Shown: positions 10,411-20,339, counted from the stretch's first letter. The stretch: DNA of 64,000 nt from Nymphaea colorata (GCF_008831285.2 NC_045151.1:5531682-5595681); one strand, 5' to 3'. A program made the numbers and translations. The notes: a model not told the origin generated them from the sequence alone.

Positions 10411-11987
10411 GGCATGTCCAAGTGTCTAATTTTTTAAGGTTTACATTGTGTCCAACACTTGTACATGTGTCTGACGCTGACAACTTTGTCTGTGTTCATG
10501 CAACATAGGCGACAACACTTGGGTACCCCTACCACCGCAAATCAAATATCAATAGTGGGTGAAATTTTCTCACCCAATATACCCTTAAAAATGCAAATCT
10601 TCAAGGGAAAATACCCACCAATGCACGAGAAGAAATTCTTCCTAAAACTGTAAAACATATTTCAGGCTATCAAACACCAGTAATTGAATCAATAAGTCCT
10701 CAGAATATCATATTAATGGAAAACAACATCGTCGTAAATTCAATAACATCATAATCAATAGGTTCTCATATTAATGGAAAGCTACATAGGTGTCCCTTCA
10801 ATAACATCATATGCATATCGAATTTGAATTTATGTTTTCAGAACATCCATTCAACGTGTCAGCCCACAGTTGCTAGAATGGACATTGAAATTGGGAGGTC
10901 GCTGCTTAGTTTTAAAGGATATTGAGTATCGGAAGCAAGAAGCAGGATGCACGTAGAGCCATAACAAACTATGTGTAAATTATACGAGCAGATGTATTAG
11001 CATCTAGTTAGAAACATATATATTCTTGTGAAAATCATCATACCTGAACTGTAATTAACAGTCGTAAAGGACTGACACTTGCAACTATAAGAATCGACAT
11101 CTTAGGTATAGGACTTATGAGGGATTTAAAAATCCGATGGTAGGATTATGGAATCCTAACATTGGGACAAAGGAATCCCTAGTAAGGGAATCAGCATACT
11201 TAACCCATAAGGCTAGAAATTTGTCAAAAGGCAGAGGATTTCCTCTCCATGTTTGGTTGCTTGAATTCCGTTGTGAATTTCAGCCTACAACTTCGAGACG
11301 GTTCAGTTTTATGGTTTGTCTAATAGTCACCCTCGAAAACCAATATATGGATAGCTCTAGCGATAGGTTCAGGGAAAATGATTCACTCTCACTAGCCATT
11401 GAATCATTTGAACCACATATAAGGAAAAACTCCTAGAAAGGACAAAATAAGAAGAACTGGTACCTCACAAACAATTTCCCATTTCTTCATCTGCTTGAAT
11501 CTCAAAACGGTACCCAATACCACGTCTCGGGAGAGATCCTCGCCACATATCCTCCGGCGCCGGAGAACGGAGACCGCGGATCCGGACTCCTCTATGTCGC
11601 TCATCAGCTTCCTCCAATTCTGCTGCTGCAATCCGTCCTCTTTGTCCTTGAAGACTTCCTTCTTCTTCTTCTTCGACCACAAGAACCTTCTCGGCGCCAG
11701 CATTGAAATGCAGATCACGTCTCTCTTCCTTCGCACCTTAGTCAAGGAAATCGTCGATTTAACGAAATCCTTGGACTTTCTGCAGAGCAGAAACAACGTC
11801 AAACACAAAAAAAAGTGCACCTTTAAACGAAAAAAGAGAAAAGGACCAAATCGGAGACAAATCAAAGCAAGATAACCATGACAAATGAAACCCCAAAAGG
11901 AAACCCCAGAGAAAAGAGAGAGAGAGAGAGAGAGAACCTTAGGTCGGTCGAGAAAGAAAGGTTCCAGTGCCACTGAATCGTCTCCAT
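789..11987 (-). CDS. P-type PPR protein gene, 5' five exons (gene continues left of window)
   Basis: Encodes a pentatricopeptide repeat protein, a family of sequence-specific RNA binders working in plastids or mitochondria. Five exons join in phase: 11987-11938, 11779-11464, 6801-6511, 5796-5551, 913-789, giving 342 codons plus two bases. Residues 1-50 are rich in Ser, Thr, Arg and Lys and poor in acidic residues, as expected of an organelle transit peptide. A basic KKKKK stretch precedes EVFKDKEDG. About six P-type motifs follow from residue 137 (for example AYGKQGQFNKAE, AYGRAGQYNKAE, MYRKLGNYDQAR, AYGKARREDEAL). From memory it resembles Arabidopsis AT3G59040 and orthologues across the whole placed length, including exon borders at phase 0. 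The remaining C-terminal PPR motifs and the stop are not in the window. Introns 2 and 4 exceed 4.6 kb and carry transposons, all outside the splice sites. The specific RNA target is unknown. Confidence 0.85.
1014..1778. mobile_element. Non-autonomous hAT-like element with 8-bp target duplication
   Basis: The termini are CTATGTTGTCAAGG (left) and its imperfect inverse CCTTAACAACATAG (right, 1765-1778). The flanks are TTCTTAAC (1006-1013) and TTCTGAAC (1779-1786), an 8-bp target duplication with one mismatch, the hAT signature size. Both ends carry repeated GCCTAGGCG-type palindromic motifs (1035-1085 and 1626-1766). The 765-bp core is AT-rich and non-coding, so movement would need a transposase from elsewhere. 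Confidence 0.75.
1952..2680 (+). pseudogene. Gypsy RT C-terminus and RNase H (broken)
   Basis: The frame reads LLHAKLSKCVFGME, a TAG stop near 2009, then LSYLGHMINQG, the RT thumb and linker. RNase H follows with the expected acidic positions in VEADASDH, the Glu in YEWELIAIV, VMTDHHSL and the Asp in VADGLSQ. The polymerase catalytic YxDD block is missing because the element is truncated upstream. Confidence 0.85.
2811..3553 (+). pseudogene. Gypsy integrase (broken)
   Basis: The zinc-binding HHCC part is visible (H in YFHNSP, H in AAGHEG, then CEICQQNK). The catalytic core includes MDFVEGLP, IVSDKDSLF and QTEIVNKSLET, supplying the D, D and E positions. A TAG near 2832 interrupts the start. 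A TGA at 3315-3317 sits where Trp is conserved, so TGG-to-TGA is the likely change. Another TAG follows EKNK near 3551. Confidence 0.85.
3790..4080 (+). pseudogene. Gypsy integrase tail with chromodomain-like end
   Basis: YELNLPEGSLIHPVFHISKL is the typical gypsy integrase C-terminal block. It is followed about 45 residues later by LHTEWLIEWNTYEDLPATWE, which fits the core of an integrase-fused chromodomain. That places the element among the chromoviruses. The frame is offset from the integrase core, showing at least one frameshift between 3553 and 3790. Confidence 0.8.
4108..4535 (+). repeat. 3' LTR of the truncated gypsy element
   Basis: The purine run AAGGGGGGAG ends at 4107 and the LTR opens TGTTGTTAGG. 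A TATATAA box at 4266-4272 fits an LTR promoter. The end at TTCACA (4535) is my estimate from the usual distance after the TATA box. No 5' LTR exists in the window to confirm it. Confidence 0.6.
5551..5796 (-). CDS. PPR gene exon 4 (PPR motifs 3-5)
   Basis: The exon has 82 codons in phase 0. It begins GDKYKEAETIF after GCAG and ends SSIYDQ before GTACAATG. It completes motif 3, holds motif 4 (about residues 244-278) and most of motif 5, which is about three residues short (SFETNYKEVSSIYDQ), a feature also seen in the remembered orthologues. Confidence 0.9.
5797..6510 (-). other. Intron 3 of the PPR gene
   Basis: Bounded by GTAATATC and TTGCAG. The 714 bases are AT-rich, and I see no coding segment, repeat or hairpin in them. 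Confidence 0.85.
6511..6801 (-). CDS. PPR gene exon 3 (PPR motifs 1-3)
   Basis: The exon has 97 codons in phase 0. It starts VLEWLRFQHWW right after CAG at 6802 and ends FVQ before GTAATATC. It contains two complete PPR motifs (about residues 137-171 and 172-206) and the first half of a third. Flanking splice sites and repeat spacing are intact, with no stop or frameshift. Confidence 0.9.
6947..7010. repeat. Hairpin plus adjacent 18-bp palindrome
   Basis: Arms 6947-6963 (ATACACCTATGATACAC) and 6973-6989 are perfect 17-bp inverse copies separated by 9 bases. Three bases on, 6993-7010 (GCATATCATATGATATGC) is a perfect palindrome. Such packed symmetry suggests the terminus of a MITE, but no matching far end was found. 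Confidence 0.7.
8228..9013 (+). pseudogene. hAT transposase C-terminus with dimerisation domain
   Basis: Two exons: 8228-8757 and 8872-9013, with donor ACAG before GTATTTC and acceptor CAACTTGCAG. The first reads from FFDHVHRILLRRWN through NPLHCMTHSLN, GRVPPNRDPEISKNRE and DPVNWWLCFG. It then has the hAT dimerisation block LLSQPATSSCCERNWSTYSQ, RAEDLVYVHSNLHLLSR. The second exon is an acidic tail ending at TGA 9011-9013. The N-terminal zinc finger and the catalytic acidic residues are absent, so it cannot transpose alone. The surviving part is free of stops. Confidence 0.85.
9204..9292. repeat. Duplicated right-end sequence inside the hAT element
   Basis: It ends CCTATGTGACATAGG like the true end at 9450. 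Its GCACCCAAGTTTTTT and CCCGTACCAGCACC motifs align with CACACCCAAATTTTTT and CGCTGGCACCTGCACC at 9380-9432. An (AT)n tract separates the two copies. Confidence 0.65.
9318..9358. repeat. (TA)n microsatellite
   Basis: About twenty TA units between the two right-end copies of the hAT element. Confidence 0.9.
9865..10508. mobile_element. hAT-like MITE, 644 bp
   Basis: The left end CTATGTTGCATAAACAC and the right end GTGTTCATGCAACATAG are inverted copies with one mismatch. The flanks GCTAGAAC and GCGACAAC share 6 of 8 positions, a decayed hAT-size target duplication. The interior has pyrimidine-rich sequence and a (TG)n run. The short open frame at 9930-10310 is low-complexity, not a recognised protein. 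Confidence 0.7.
10383..10408. repeat. (TG)n microsatellite
   Basis: An uninterrupted TG run of about 13 units inside the MITE. Confidence 0.9.
11464..11779 (-). CDS. PPR gene exon 2 (conserved N-terminal region)
   Basis: The acceptor is TTTCTGCTCTGCAG and the donor is GTGAG followed by GTACCA; the exon is 316 bases and ends at a codon boundary. It encodes the rest of the presumed transit peptide and the conserved pre-repeat region: MLAPRRFLW, KKKKKEVFKDKEDG, NWRKLMSDIEESGSAVSVL, RDVVLGTVLRFKQMKKWEIV. This region matches my memory of the AT3G59040 family between its leader and its first PPR motif. Confidence 0.85.
11780..11937 (-). other. Intron 1 of the PPR gene, retainable
   Basis: GTTCTC to CTCTGCAG, 158 bases with a (CT)n run near the donor (a GA run on the plus strand). 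On the minus strand an open frame starting at ATG 12033, or further upstream, runs through this intron and joins exon 2 in frame. Retention could therefore yield a protein with a different leader. Confidence 0.7.
11938..11987 (-). CDS. PPR gene exon 1 (start codon, transit peptide)
   Basis: ATG at 11987-11985 opens METIQWHWNLSFSTDL, and the exon ends CTAAG before GTTCTC. Sixteen codons plus two bases are completed by the A at 11779 to make Arg. I chose this start because splicing from it enters exon 2 in the frame that encodes MLAPRRF and the PPR repeats. The first Met of the conserved part (MLAPRRF, about 11703) is a weaker alternative because it would drop the basic leader. An upstream ATG at 12033 is in another frame and would stop soon after the splice. 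Confidence 0.65.
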
Positions 11988-12254
11988 TCTTCCTTTCTCG
12001 TATGGGAAGGATAAAGAGAAGAAGAAATTGCATGCGAAAGCGATATCCCAATCCTGAACAGCAGTAATTTATTTTATTGCATCTTAAGAAGGGAAAAAGA
12101 GACGATGCGAAGGAAGAAAGACAAACAGCGGCCACTGCGGAGACGCCGATATTTTCCGCCTTATCGACTGGACGACAAGAGGCCCTCTTACAAACCTCAA
12201 CAGGAATTGAAGACGACGATCGTCGTGAATAAACCCAATCCGAACGACCCCAAC

Positions 12255-12266
12255 TGACGTCACGTG
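12255..12266. promoter_or_regulatory. Overlapping C-box/G-box in the PPR promoter
   Basis: TGACGTCACGTG combines the palindromes TGACGTCA and CACGTG, the known target type of plant bZIP factors. It lies about 270 bases upstream of the ATG at 11987, in a GC-rich 200-bp block (12090-12320) unlike the AT-rich surroundings. No clear TATA box was seen. The transcription start is not determined. Confidence 0.55.
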
Positions 12267-12724
12267 CGGGTTCCGGAGAAAGGACCCGCCAACCTGACCC
12301 CGAACGTGGACGTGTGGACGACCCTGTCCTTCTTCCCAAAACCACCAATGAAAGGAGATTTTACCCCTAGTTGCATCTGTCCAAGAATGTCAAATATCGA
12401 ATCACGGTTCTACCTGAACCTTAAAATTTAGGTCGTCGCGATTATGCCCCCAGGCCCCAACCCTGACCCTTTTGAAGACTTGAAGTTGAATAATCGCAAC
12501 CTCTCTCTTCATATTCGATCTTTGATGCTTTGTGAGGGTTCCCCTATTCCTTGTAGCCATCACTAATGAGAGGAACAGACCACCATCAGTGGAAGAGCTT
12601 TACGTAAATGCTATAAATAAGAGTTACGGCAAACCGTGTGAATAAGAATTTCTGGTGAATCATCTTGACCTCTCGGTTGAAGTTTCCTTGTTCCAAGTAA
12701 TAATCAACAGTGAAAGGAGCTCAA

Positions 12725-12893
12725 GGGACAGAGGTAGGACTTTTTTATAAGGGGGACCAAATTATAGTTTGAAAATTTTAATAAGTGCTAAAATATAATT
12801 TTTTAAAAATTTTTATATGAGACAAATAAAATTTTAAAAATATATATATGTATATTGAGGGGGAGGCAGAGGCCCAGAGCTCCTACCGTCCCC
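12725..12893. mobile_element. Small MITE with GGGAC/GTCCC termini
   Basis: The left end GGGACAGAGGTAGGAC and the right end GCTCCTACCGTCCC are imperfect inverse copies. The interior is A/T-run rich and ends GAGGGGGAGGCAGAGGCCC, a layout I associate with a common plant MITE type. The target duplication is not clear. Confidence 0.45.
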
Positions 12894-15171
12894 TCCCCCC
12901 CCACGCCTCCTCCCCTAGAGCAAACCATATTAGCAATGAAGACCTTTTGGTGAACGTTGTAAAGAAGAGTTTCAAGCAAACTCTGTGAAGAACTCCCAAG
13001 GAGCACTTTGAAGACCTTTCTTTCTATAGGTTGGGAGATATTCCTACTATTTGTTCGTGTACATTCTTGATCAGGTTGTTTGCTCATTTTGGTGTTAACA
13101 AGGAGAATAAAAAAAAATAATGAACCACCCCTTAGTACAAAAACGAAGAAGAATCCTCCAAACCAAAACAACCAAAGAAGTTGTCAAAGAAGAAGGGAGA
13201 TGTGGGCATTATTGGTGAATACAATGGCCACACCCTTTGTAATATGAACCAAACAACTATGGTGCAAATGTTAACTACTACCAAACCATACTTAGAAGTC
13301 ATAGGTTTGTAGTTGGTGATCAAGACATCCCCTTCCTCTAAAGCAGAGAAAAAAAAACTGGTAGAAGGTCTTATAATCGATGATAATGCTTCGAGAAGTA
13401 TCATTTGTTGGGGTTCAGCAGACACAAGAAGGGATGTATACCACAAAACATGTTGTTTAGTCACATAAATCGGCGGAGGATTAGATCTACTCTTTGTCAC
13501 TGGCAATAGTAGATTCACAACAACCCTTGAGCAAGATAATCAAATGTTACCAGTGATTGAGGCTCAGAAGCAAGTAGAGGAGCATAGGTGCTCTCCATCA
13601 CTAGCTATAATCGACTCACAACAACCCATTGGGTAGGAGAAGCGTCACTGGCACATGAAAGCATACAGAGAACTGGAGATGCTTCTATAATTGGTAGTTA
13701 ATAACTCACAACAACCTCCCAAGCTAGAGAAACAACCTAGCAAGTCCCCAACCATCAAACTGATTGTAGCACATGTCAAAGACGATGTGACAGATGATGG
13801 ACATCAAGAAAAGGAGGTTCTCTCCATCGTTAGCAAGCGAGAAGTTGTCATCTCTTGAGTAAGACATACAACTGACTGTTAAGATGCAATTGGAAGAGGT
13901 ACAATCATCTACATACATAAGAAAGGAACAATCCAATCATTCCTTGGAGTTGGTGAGAGAAAACAAATAGTTGACCATGGTGGAAATTTTGCATAAAGAA
14001 GCTATTGGATGGTTGAGTGAAACTATGACAAGAGCAAAGTTTTGCGTGGAGAAAAGAAAACTAAATGAAAGGGAAGAAGAAGAAGAAGAAGAAGAAGAAG
14101 AAGAAAAAGAAGCATGATAGAACTGGAAGATGCATTCTGTGTTTGGATGAGGAAGAACATAAGAATGAGGAAGATGAGTAGTAGGTGAAAAAGATGTGCA
14201 TGATGAGGCTGAAGAGACAGAGCTGCGGGAGGAAGATGACAAATTCATAGTTTCAAGACATGATCTAAGAAGAACAACAGTTAGAGTGGAGAAAAAGAGG
14301 ATGAAGAACATGTATGATGATTTCTTTCTAATAGTTCTGTTGTTTGTTTCACTTGTCATTGTTGTTAAGTGTCTCTTATCCTCAGTTGTCGACATTTTCC
14401 TCTTTTGGTGTTTCTTATCCTCAGCTATTGACAGTTTGGATCATCTCTTCATCATTATTCGCTATAGTTTCCATTTTTTTGTTTCTTATCCTCATTTGCC
14501 ATTATTTTTCTTTTGATTTTATTCTTAGTGACTGTGTTGTTTTTTTTGTTGTTTATTATCCCCTATTGCTCATAGGAATTCATTATCTAATTCCCTTTGC
14601 CTTGTTGTGGTTGCAAGTGCAGGATCCTTTTAAAATCCAATTCCCTGACAATCTTAAAACAGTTCATTGGTAAGCGTAGGACATGACTGTAAAGGCCCAT
14701 CTTCATAACTAAATATGTAAGGTGCAGAGCAATAAAAATGCAGTTGGTTTCCAGTTAATTGCATAGGTAAATTGACATGCTACTTTGTTTTTAATTTTAT
14801 GTTCTTGCAACTTATTGTCATGTTATTATGTCATTATGAAATTTGTTCTTCTGGTTGTTATGTTATGCCTCTTCCAAGTGCAGGTGGCCTAACATCCTAT
14901 TAGTTTGTAGGCCAATACTATGTGGAGGAAGTTTTGCGAGCGAAGAGTCAATTACATGGAATATTTGCCTCCTTTACATAAATACTTTGAAGCAGCAGTA
15001 TAATAAGATAGGTGCTTAGACAAGTGAGGCTTGGTCAACCAATTCTTCAACTAGTGCAACAATTGATCAAGCTAGAGGACACTGGCACACACTAACACCC
15101 TATTTGAATGAAAGGAACGGAAAGGATACTAATGGATGGAAAAACAATGAAAGGAAAGAGATTGATGCACA
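12894..15171. other. Intergenic stretch without a recognised gene
   Basis: It is AT-rich, with a (GAA)n tract at 14079-14108 that creates a serine-run open frame on the minus strand and a glutamate run on the plus strand. The plus-strand frames near 13560-14100 are repeatedly stopped. Nothing matches a family I know. Confidence 0.5.
14079..14108. repeat. (GAA)n microsatellite
   Basis: An uninterrupted run of about ten GAA/AGA units. Confidence 0.9.
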
Positions 15172-15340
15172 GTTTGCAAACTCAAGAATCTGACTTGGAT
15201 CGACGGACAATCGGGTCACTTGGTTGTCTCAGAGATTTGGACGAGTAAGGTTTTGGGAATCAAACTTAGATCAGCACACAATTAGGTCATTGGGTCAGCG
15301 AGTTGACTCGATGACTCAATCGGGTTAGGTCAATATGAGA
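15172..15340. repeat. Dispersed MITE-like end, copy B
   Basis: CAGTTTGCAAACTCAAGAAT, then GACTTGGATCGAC and GGGTCAGCGAGTTGACTCG. It resembles the sequences at 43-130 and 55030-55120. It may mark the outer end of the hAT copy whose transposase tail lies at 16.28-16.92 kb. Confidence 0.45.
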
Positions 15341-16275
15341 ATTAAAGTATTAAATATAATTTTAATTATACAACTAATGATTAAGCATTTTACAACATTT
15401 TTCTAATAGCAAATACCGTCTTAACAACAATGTACAACAACAGTGAACATACAATAGTGAAAACCTTTTCCTACATAATTGGTTTATGGCTCAACCTGTC
15501 CTATATATACAATATAATAGATGCTTGTGTAATTGGTACATAGCATGATCTGTCCTAGGCAAATAATGTGCTCTGCACTAAAAGAGTGGCATAAGTGTAT
15601 ATATGTACAATTGCAAGGTAAAGTCGGAAGAGGCATAATGTATAGATTCATTATCATATATTAAAGTCAAAACATACAATCAATATCAAATTATACCACT
15701 AAATTGTTCAGATAAAATGAGTATGACATGAAAGTTAAAACTCAAAACATAATTATAAAAGATGGTTGGGAACTTGAAAGAGGCATGGTGTGTACCTTAT
15801 GAGGATGATAGAAGCACGTTTAAAACTACAAACTTTGAAGTTTAAACTTAAAGCTGTCAATTCATGATTGATGAAATACATAGTACATTACAACCACAAA
15901 GCTTTCTTCAATTCATAGTTTCATAGAAAAAAAAAAGTAAAACTAAAAAATACATTAATTTGAGTTGATCATAATTTTCAGTTTTCATATATGATATATC
16001 ATCAAATATACAAAATATATAGTATCTCATGTCGTCATAACATATTTAATAAGTTGATTGTCTTACAAAAAAAATTAACAAAATGACAATCAGCAAAAAA
16101 CGCAACTCCATGCATCCCCCATAAAGGATATTTCCTAATATAAACAAAAAAATATTAGAAAATTAAAAACAAGATGTTTGACTATTTAGCACATGTACAA
16201 CTATACAAGTGTACATTTCAAAATGTATAACTTCTCCATTCCTATACAATTGGAGTTTTAGTCTCTTAGAATTTT
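15341..16275. other. AT-rich stretch, no gene seen
   Basis: Possibly the non-coding 3' part of the minus-strand hAT copy to its right. No open frame, tandem repeat or structured RNA stands out. Confidence 0.4.
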
Positions 16276-16920
16276 AGAAAGTTTCTATATCATCATAACC
16301 AACCGTCCCTATTTCATCGCCATCATTATCATCATCATCATTGAATAAGATTCATATCTACATGGTCTTCTTGCTTATTTTCTTCATCAACATGGTTTGG
16401 ACTTGCCCTTTCATTTTCTTCATCTTCATTTTGTTCACTACACATTAGTATGTCTATATCTATGTTTTCTTGTTCATCATCCTATATTTAAAAATAAAAT
16501 ATAATGTTGACTTCTCACAAAATAAAATATATACTTGAAAAATAATGATTGATCAATCATGAAGCTAAATTCATAATATAATAAAAAGTAATTACTTCAT
16601 TATTGACAACATTTTTTTATTTTCCTATTATCCAATTATCAACTAAATTTTCAAGGAAAATATTATCCAATGAGATATAGTTGAAGTCACCTCCACTTGA
16701 GGTTTGCATCTCCATTAGCCTCAAGTTATAATGCACATAGACTACTAAGTTTGTTTTGTTGTATTTTATTACATCTTTTTGTGTGAATTTGATCAAACAT
16801 ACTCCAATTATGTTCACATCCACTTGAAGAACATGTTTGACTAAGAATACATATAGCCACTTTTTGCAATTCTAGTGCACAACTTCTATGCTCTTCCCCC
16901 GAATTGCAAAACAATGACAA
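16276..16920 (-). pseudogene. hAT transposase C-terminal remnant
   Basis: On the minus strand, CALELQKVAICILSQTCSSS, GCEHNWSMFDQIHTKRCNKI and, in another frame, VVYVHYNLRLMEMQT make up the hAT dimerisation domain. They are broken by a frameshift near 16750. Downstream, ISLDNIFLENLVDNW and then the acidic stretch DDEQENIDIDILMCSEQNED (about 16490-16430) resemble the usual hAT tail. The conserved Cys-Glu-Arg-Asn-Trp motif reads CEHNW. Everything upstream of the dimerisation domain is missing. Confidence 0.75.
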
Positions 16921-17089
16921 ATTATAGTACTAAGTCAACTATATCATTATAATGATTTAAAAGTATATTATTAATTAACAACGTAACAATTGAAAGGGCA
17001 CCTACTATTTCTTTTTGTCTTGTTTTCACAGCCAAATGATTGCCAAAATCTTATTGAGCTCGTGTGAATTCTTTGATCTAATGAATCCA

Positions 17090-17430
17090 AGGCCTTCAAA
17101 ACTGAATGGAACTTAAACTAGGATGAAGGAATTCAAAGCGACTTAAAAGAAGATTGATTTATGCATGATAAACTTGATCCTAGCTCGGTTTCAGCTCACT
17201 CTATCGAATTGAGCACAAATCTAGCTCAAACCCATAAAAATAGGCAAGAGAGTGAGCTCTATGGCCTTTGGAACTCAATTGAACCCAAACTAGGATTAAC
17301 GAACTCAAACTGAATTAAGGGGAGAATGATTTGTACATGATAAACATGATCCTAACTCGGTTTCAGCTCACTCTATTGGGTTGAGCTCAAATTTAGTATA
17401 AACCTGTCAAAACAAGAGAAAGAAAGACCT
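17090..17430. repeat. Local tandem duplication, about 175-bp unit
   Basis: Two diverged copies share ATGATAAACTTGATCCTAGC versus ATGATAAACATGATCCTAAC and the following CTCGGTTTCAGCTCACTCTA. The copies start near 17090 and 17265. No coding sense is apparent. Confidence 0.7.
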
Positions 17431-18424
17431 AGTGGAAACATAAAGTTAGTCTATGACTGAAACTTGGGTTAGACAACTCAAAGTAAGTAAAATAATACAT
17501 TCTTTCCACTAAACATAACCTATTCTGAACTTAGTCAGACTTAAGGATGAGCTATATATTGAAGTTTCAAGTCCCATTGAGCTGATTTGAGTTAAGAGGT
17601 GCTGACTTAAGCTGGTAAAAAAAAAAAAAGAGCTAGTGAGCTGATTTCAACTATCATTAGAGATTGAGAGCTAAGAATCACCTCATTTGAGTTTGTTTAA
17701 AATCACTATCAAGGTTTTGAAATTCTCTGACATTTAGGGGGAAAATGGTTATTTGACATGATGGCAAAATTTGAGATGTTTACATTTATGAGAATTGTCC
17801 TAATTGCTAGGTGTTAGGCAATTCTTGGAGTTGTTGAATGAAATTTCCAATTTTTGGTTTAAAAATGGCAGATCATCTGGGCAAAATTGTCTTTTTCAGG
17901 ATGGCAACAATATAAGTAGTATGGGTCTAAATCTTTGTTTCCAGGATGAAGTTCTTGGTGTTCTATTGTTACAAATGGTCCCAACTATTGAAATCATGTT
18001 TTGAAAACCAGTTTGAAATCACATTATGAAGGGTAAAATGGTTATTTTGACATGTGAGAAAGTTGGGGTGTCTATATATGCTCTTCGTTGATCCTAAGCC
18101 GGTGAAAGTATACTTAATGGCAAAGACAAGCCACACTGAAAATTTAAAATAAAATGCCCTAGGGCAAAAGAAGTTCTTAGATTTGAAAACAGCTTAAGAT
18201 TTGCAGAAATTGAGACACTTCTATTCTATAAAAATAAGTTCCAATTGAAAGTTGAGATATTCTTGTTCATGGTTTTGGAAAATGTGTCAAAATAGGATGA
18301 GTTCAAAGAGTTTTTGCTTTTTCTTGAGCTTAGCATCTTGGAGGGACATGTCATTATTGTTCATCATTCTCTTGAGAATTGATGTTTTTCCCAGTCATTA
18401 CTTGGCAACTTTTTGAATGAGAGA
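17431..18424. other. Intergenic flank of the giant-LTR element
   Basis: AT-rich, with a weak direct repeat of AAAATGGTTATTTGACATG at 17743 and 18038. No gene recognised. Confidence 0.45.
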
Positions 18425-20339
18425 TCTCTTCACCCAAATTTTCCCATATAAATTCTAGTTTTAAAATTTTGCAAAATATTTTATGCGAAATCTGAACCCA
18501 AATCCAATTCTAGTCTGAGGATTAGGAGTCAATCACAATCTCAGCTCTAATCCAACCTAGAGCTGTGAATTGCGAAATTAAAACCCCTATCAAATTTGAA
18601 ACATGATTTCAAATTCAAATTCAATTAGAACTAAAATGAAGTTCTAAGATAAATCCATAACCAAAGCCAAGGAGCTAAGACCGAAGTTCAATTTCAATTT
18701 AGATTTAAAATCTAATCCAACCTAAGTTAAAAATTTAACTTAGTTTCTCCATTACTGAAATCTTGGACCAGAATAACCATGACAATTCCAAATCACAAAA
18801 GTCTTAAATTCAAGGTTTCTTGAGTCAATTTGTGCAATTCAAAGTGCGTGATTGCTTGATCCAACTCAAATGAGTAGCAAAAACTCAAACTACTGAGCAA
18901 TTAAATACACATAGTAAAAATTTAGTCAATTTGGCATACACTCGTCAAAACAAGTGTTCAAAATTAGTAAAAATACCAAAAACATAATTCAAACTGGAAT
19001 TAGATAAAATAGATACTCTAGAATGAAAATTATCCAAATTGGAGTCTAGTGAATGGCACAATGGACCTTGACTAAATCTAAACTCACCTTGCCCATGCAT
19101 GTAGGCTAGGTTGGTTCAATGAATTTCAAAATTTCAAAAAGAATTTGATTCTCTTGCCCTATCATTCAATCCAAGAATTTCTAAGGTGGAAATTAGAATT
19201 TTATTTAGTAGGGATTAAAATCCAACTAAAAAAACAATTAATGAGAATTTAAAATTAATTATTTTTTCCAAAAGTAGTTTCAGTAAAAAATAAAGCCAAT
19301 TCATTTAGAGAAAGCCTATTTAAAGTAATTCTAGTCAACAGGCAAATGATTTAAAACAAGGCCATCTAAGAGAAGCTCGTTTGGGGCATAATTCTCTTCA
19401 TTTGAAAATCATTTCTTGATTTTAACAAATTTCAAAACCAACTTAAAATTTAGTATATTTTAAAGGGTTGCCTTCTTGAAGCACACCTTTCAATTCTGAA
19501 AAATCTAAAACCAGCTTATTGAAATTGGAATTTTCCTAAAGCAGCACATTTTAGGTGTGCCCTAATCTCCTTTTCAAAAATTTTAAATGTCAAGTTTCAA
19601 AACTAAGCCACCTCAATTGGTGTTGACATTTTTCAAAAACCCAATTAAGGAGCAGCCCAAATGGGGCATGCTCTTTTTCTTGTTTTCAACATTTTTTGAA
19701 AAAAAAATGTCAATTTGGAAAGAAGATAAACTTTAATTAAGCTGATCTCCTTTTTCTAAGAAATTTTAATCAAGAAACCGACCAAATGGGCATGCCTCTT
19801 GTCCTTTTCAAATCTCTCTTTGTTTTGAAAAGATTTTAAAGTTAAAAACTAGATCAGCTCAATTAAAGCTGGGCTATTTTTTAAAAAATCAAGGAGCAGT
19901 CACTTGGACAGTTTCTTCTTTACTTCTAATCCTTTGAAAATATTTCAAAATCTGAAAAGCAGATCAGCCTAATCAAGGCTGATCTCTGTCCAAGAATAAA
20001 ATGAAGTGCAACCTCTAGTAGGCATGCTCTTCTTCTCCATCTTTTGAGAAAAGGATTTCAAACAAAAATTAATAAGCCAACTTAATGAAGCTAACTACAA
20101 AGAAAAGAATAAAAGAGATAATGTTCCATTGTGAGACTGATTGTTAAATGAGGAAGGCACAACCCACATAGGTGCAACCCTCCTTTTTACATTTTTTTGG
20201 GTGAAGATTGATTGAGGATCAATCTGTACAAGCTACTTGCCTGGTTCCAAGATTGAAGGGAATGAGTCCCAAGTGGGAGCATCAATGCTCTTGTTCCCCC
20301 ACGCCTTATAAACCTTGATTTCAGCTCAAGAAGAGAAGG

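Larger units (their letters stand above)
6802..11463 (-). other. Intron 2 of the PPR gene (4.7 kb, transposon-rich)
   Basis: GTACCAG at 11463 and the AG before 6801 bound it. It holds a hairpin cluster (6947-7010), a 2-kb hAT element (7441-9450) and a hAT-like MITE (9865-10508). The segment 10520-11400 has no recognisable content beyond AT-rich intron sequence. Confidence 0.85.

Noticed and set aside
11465-11680. Acidic 71-codon minus-strand open frame
   Set aside because: It is an out-of-frame shadow of PPR exon 2.
11404-12348. A continuous 314-codon minus-strand open frame as a single PPR exon
   Set aside because: The middle translates T-rich intron-like sequence, and the exon 2 donor at 11464 cuts off its end. 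The spliced model gives a better leader. Kept only as a possible retained-intron form.
13937-14395. Ser-rich 152-codon minus-strand open frame
   Set aside because: It is mostly the complement of a (GAA)n tract and shows no domain or splice context.
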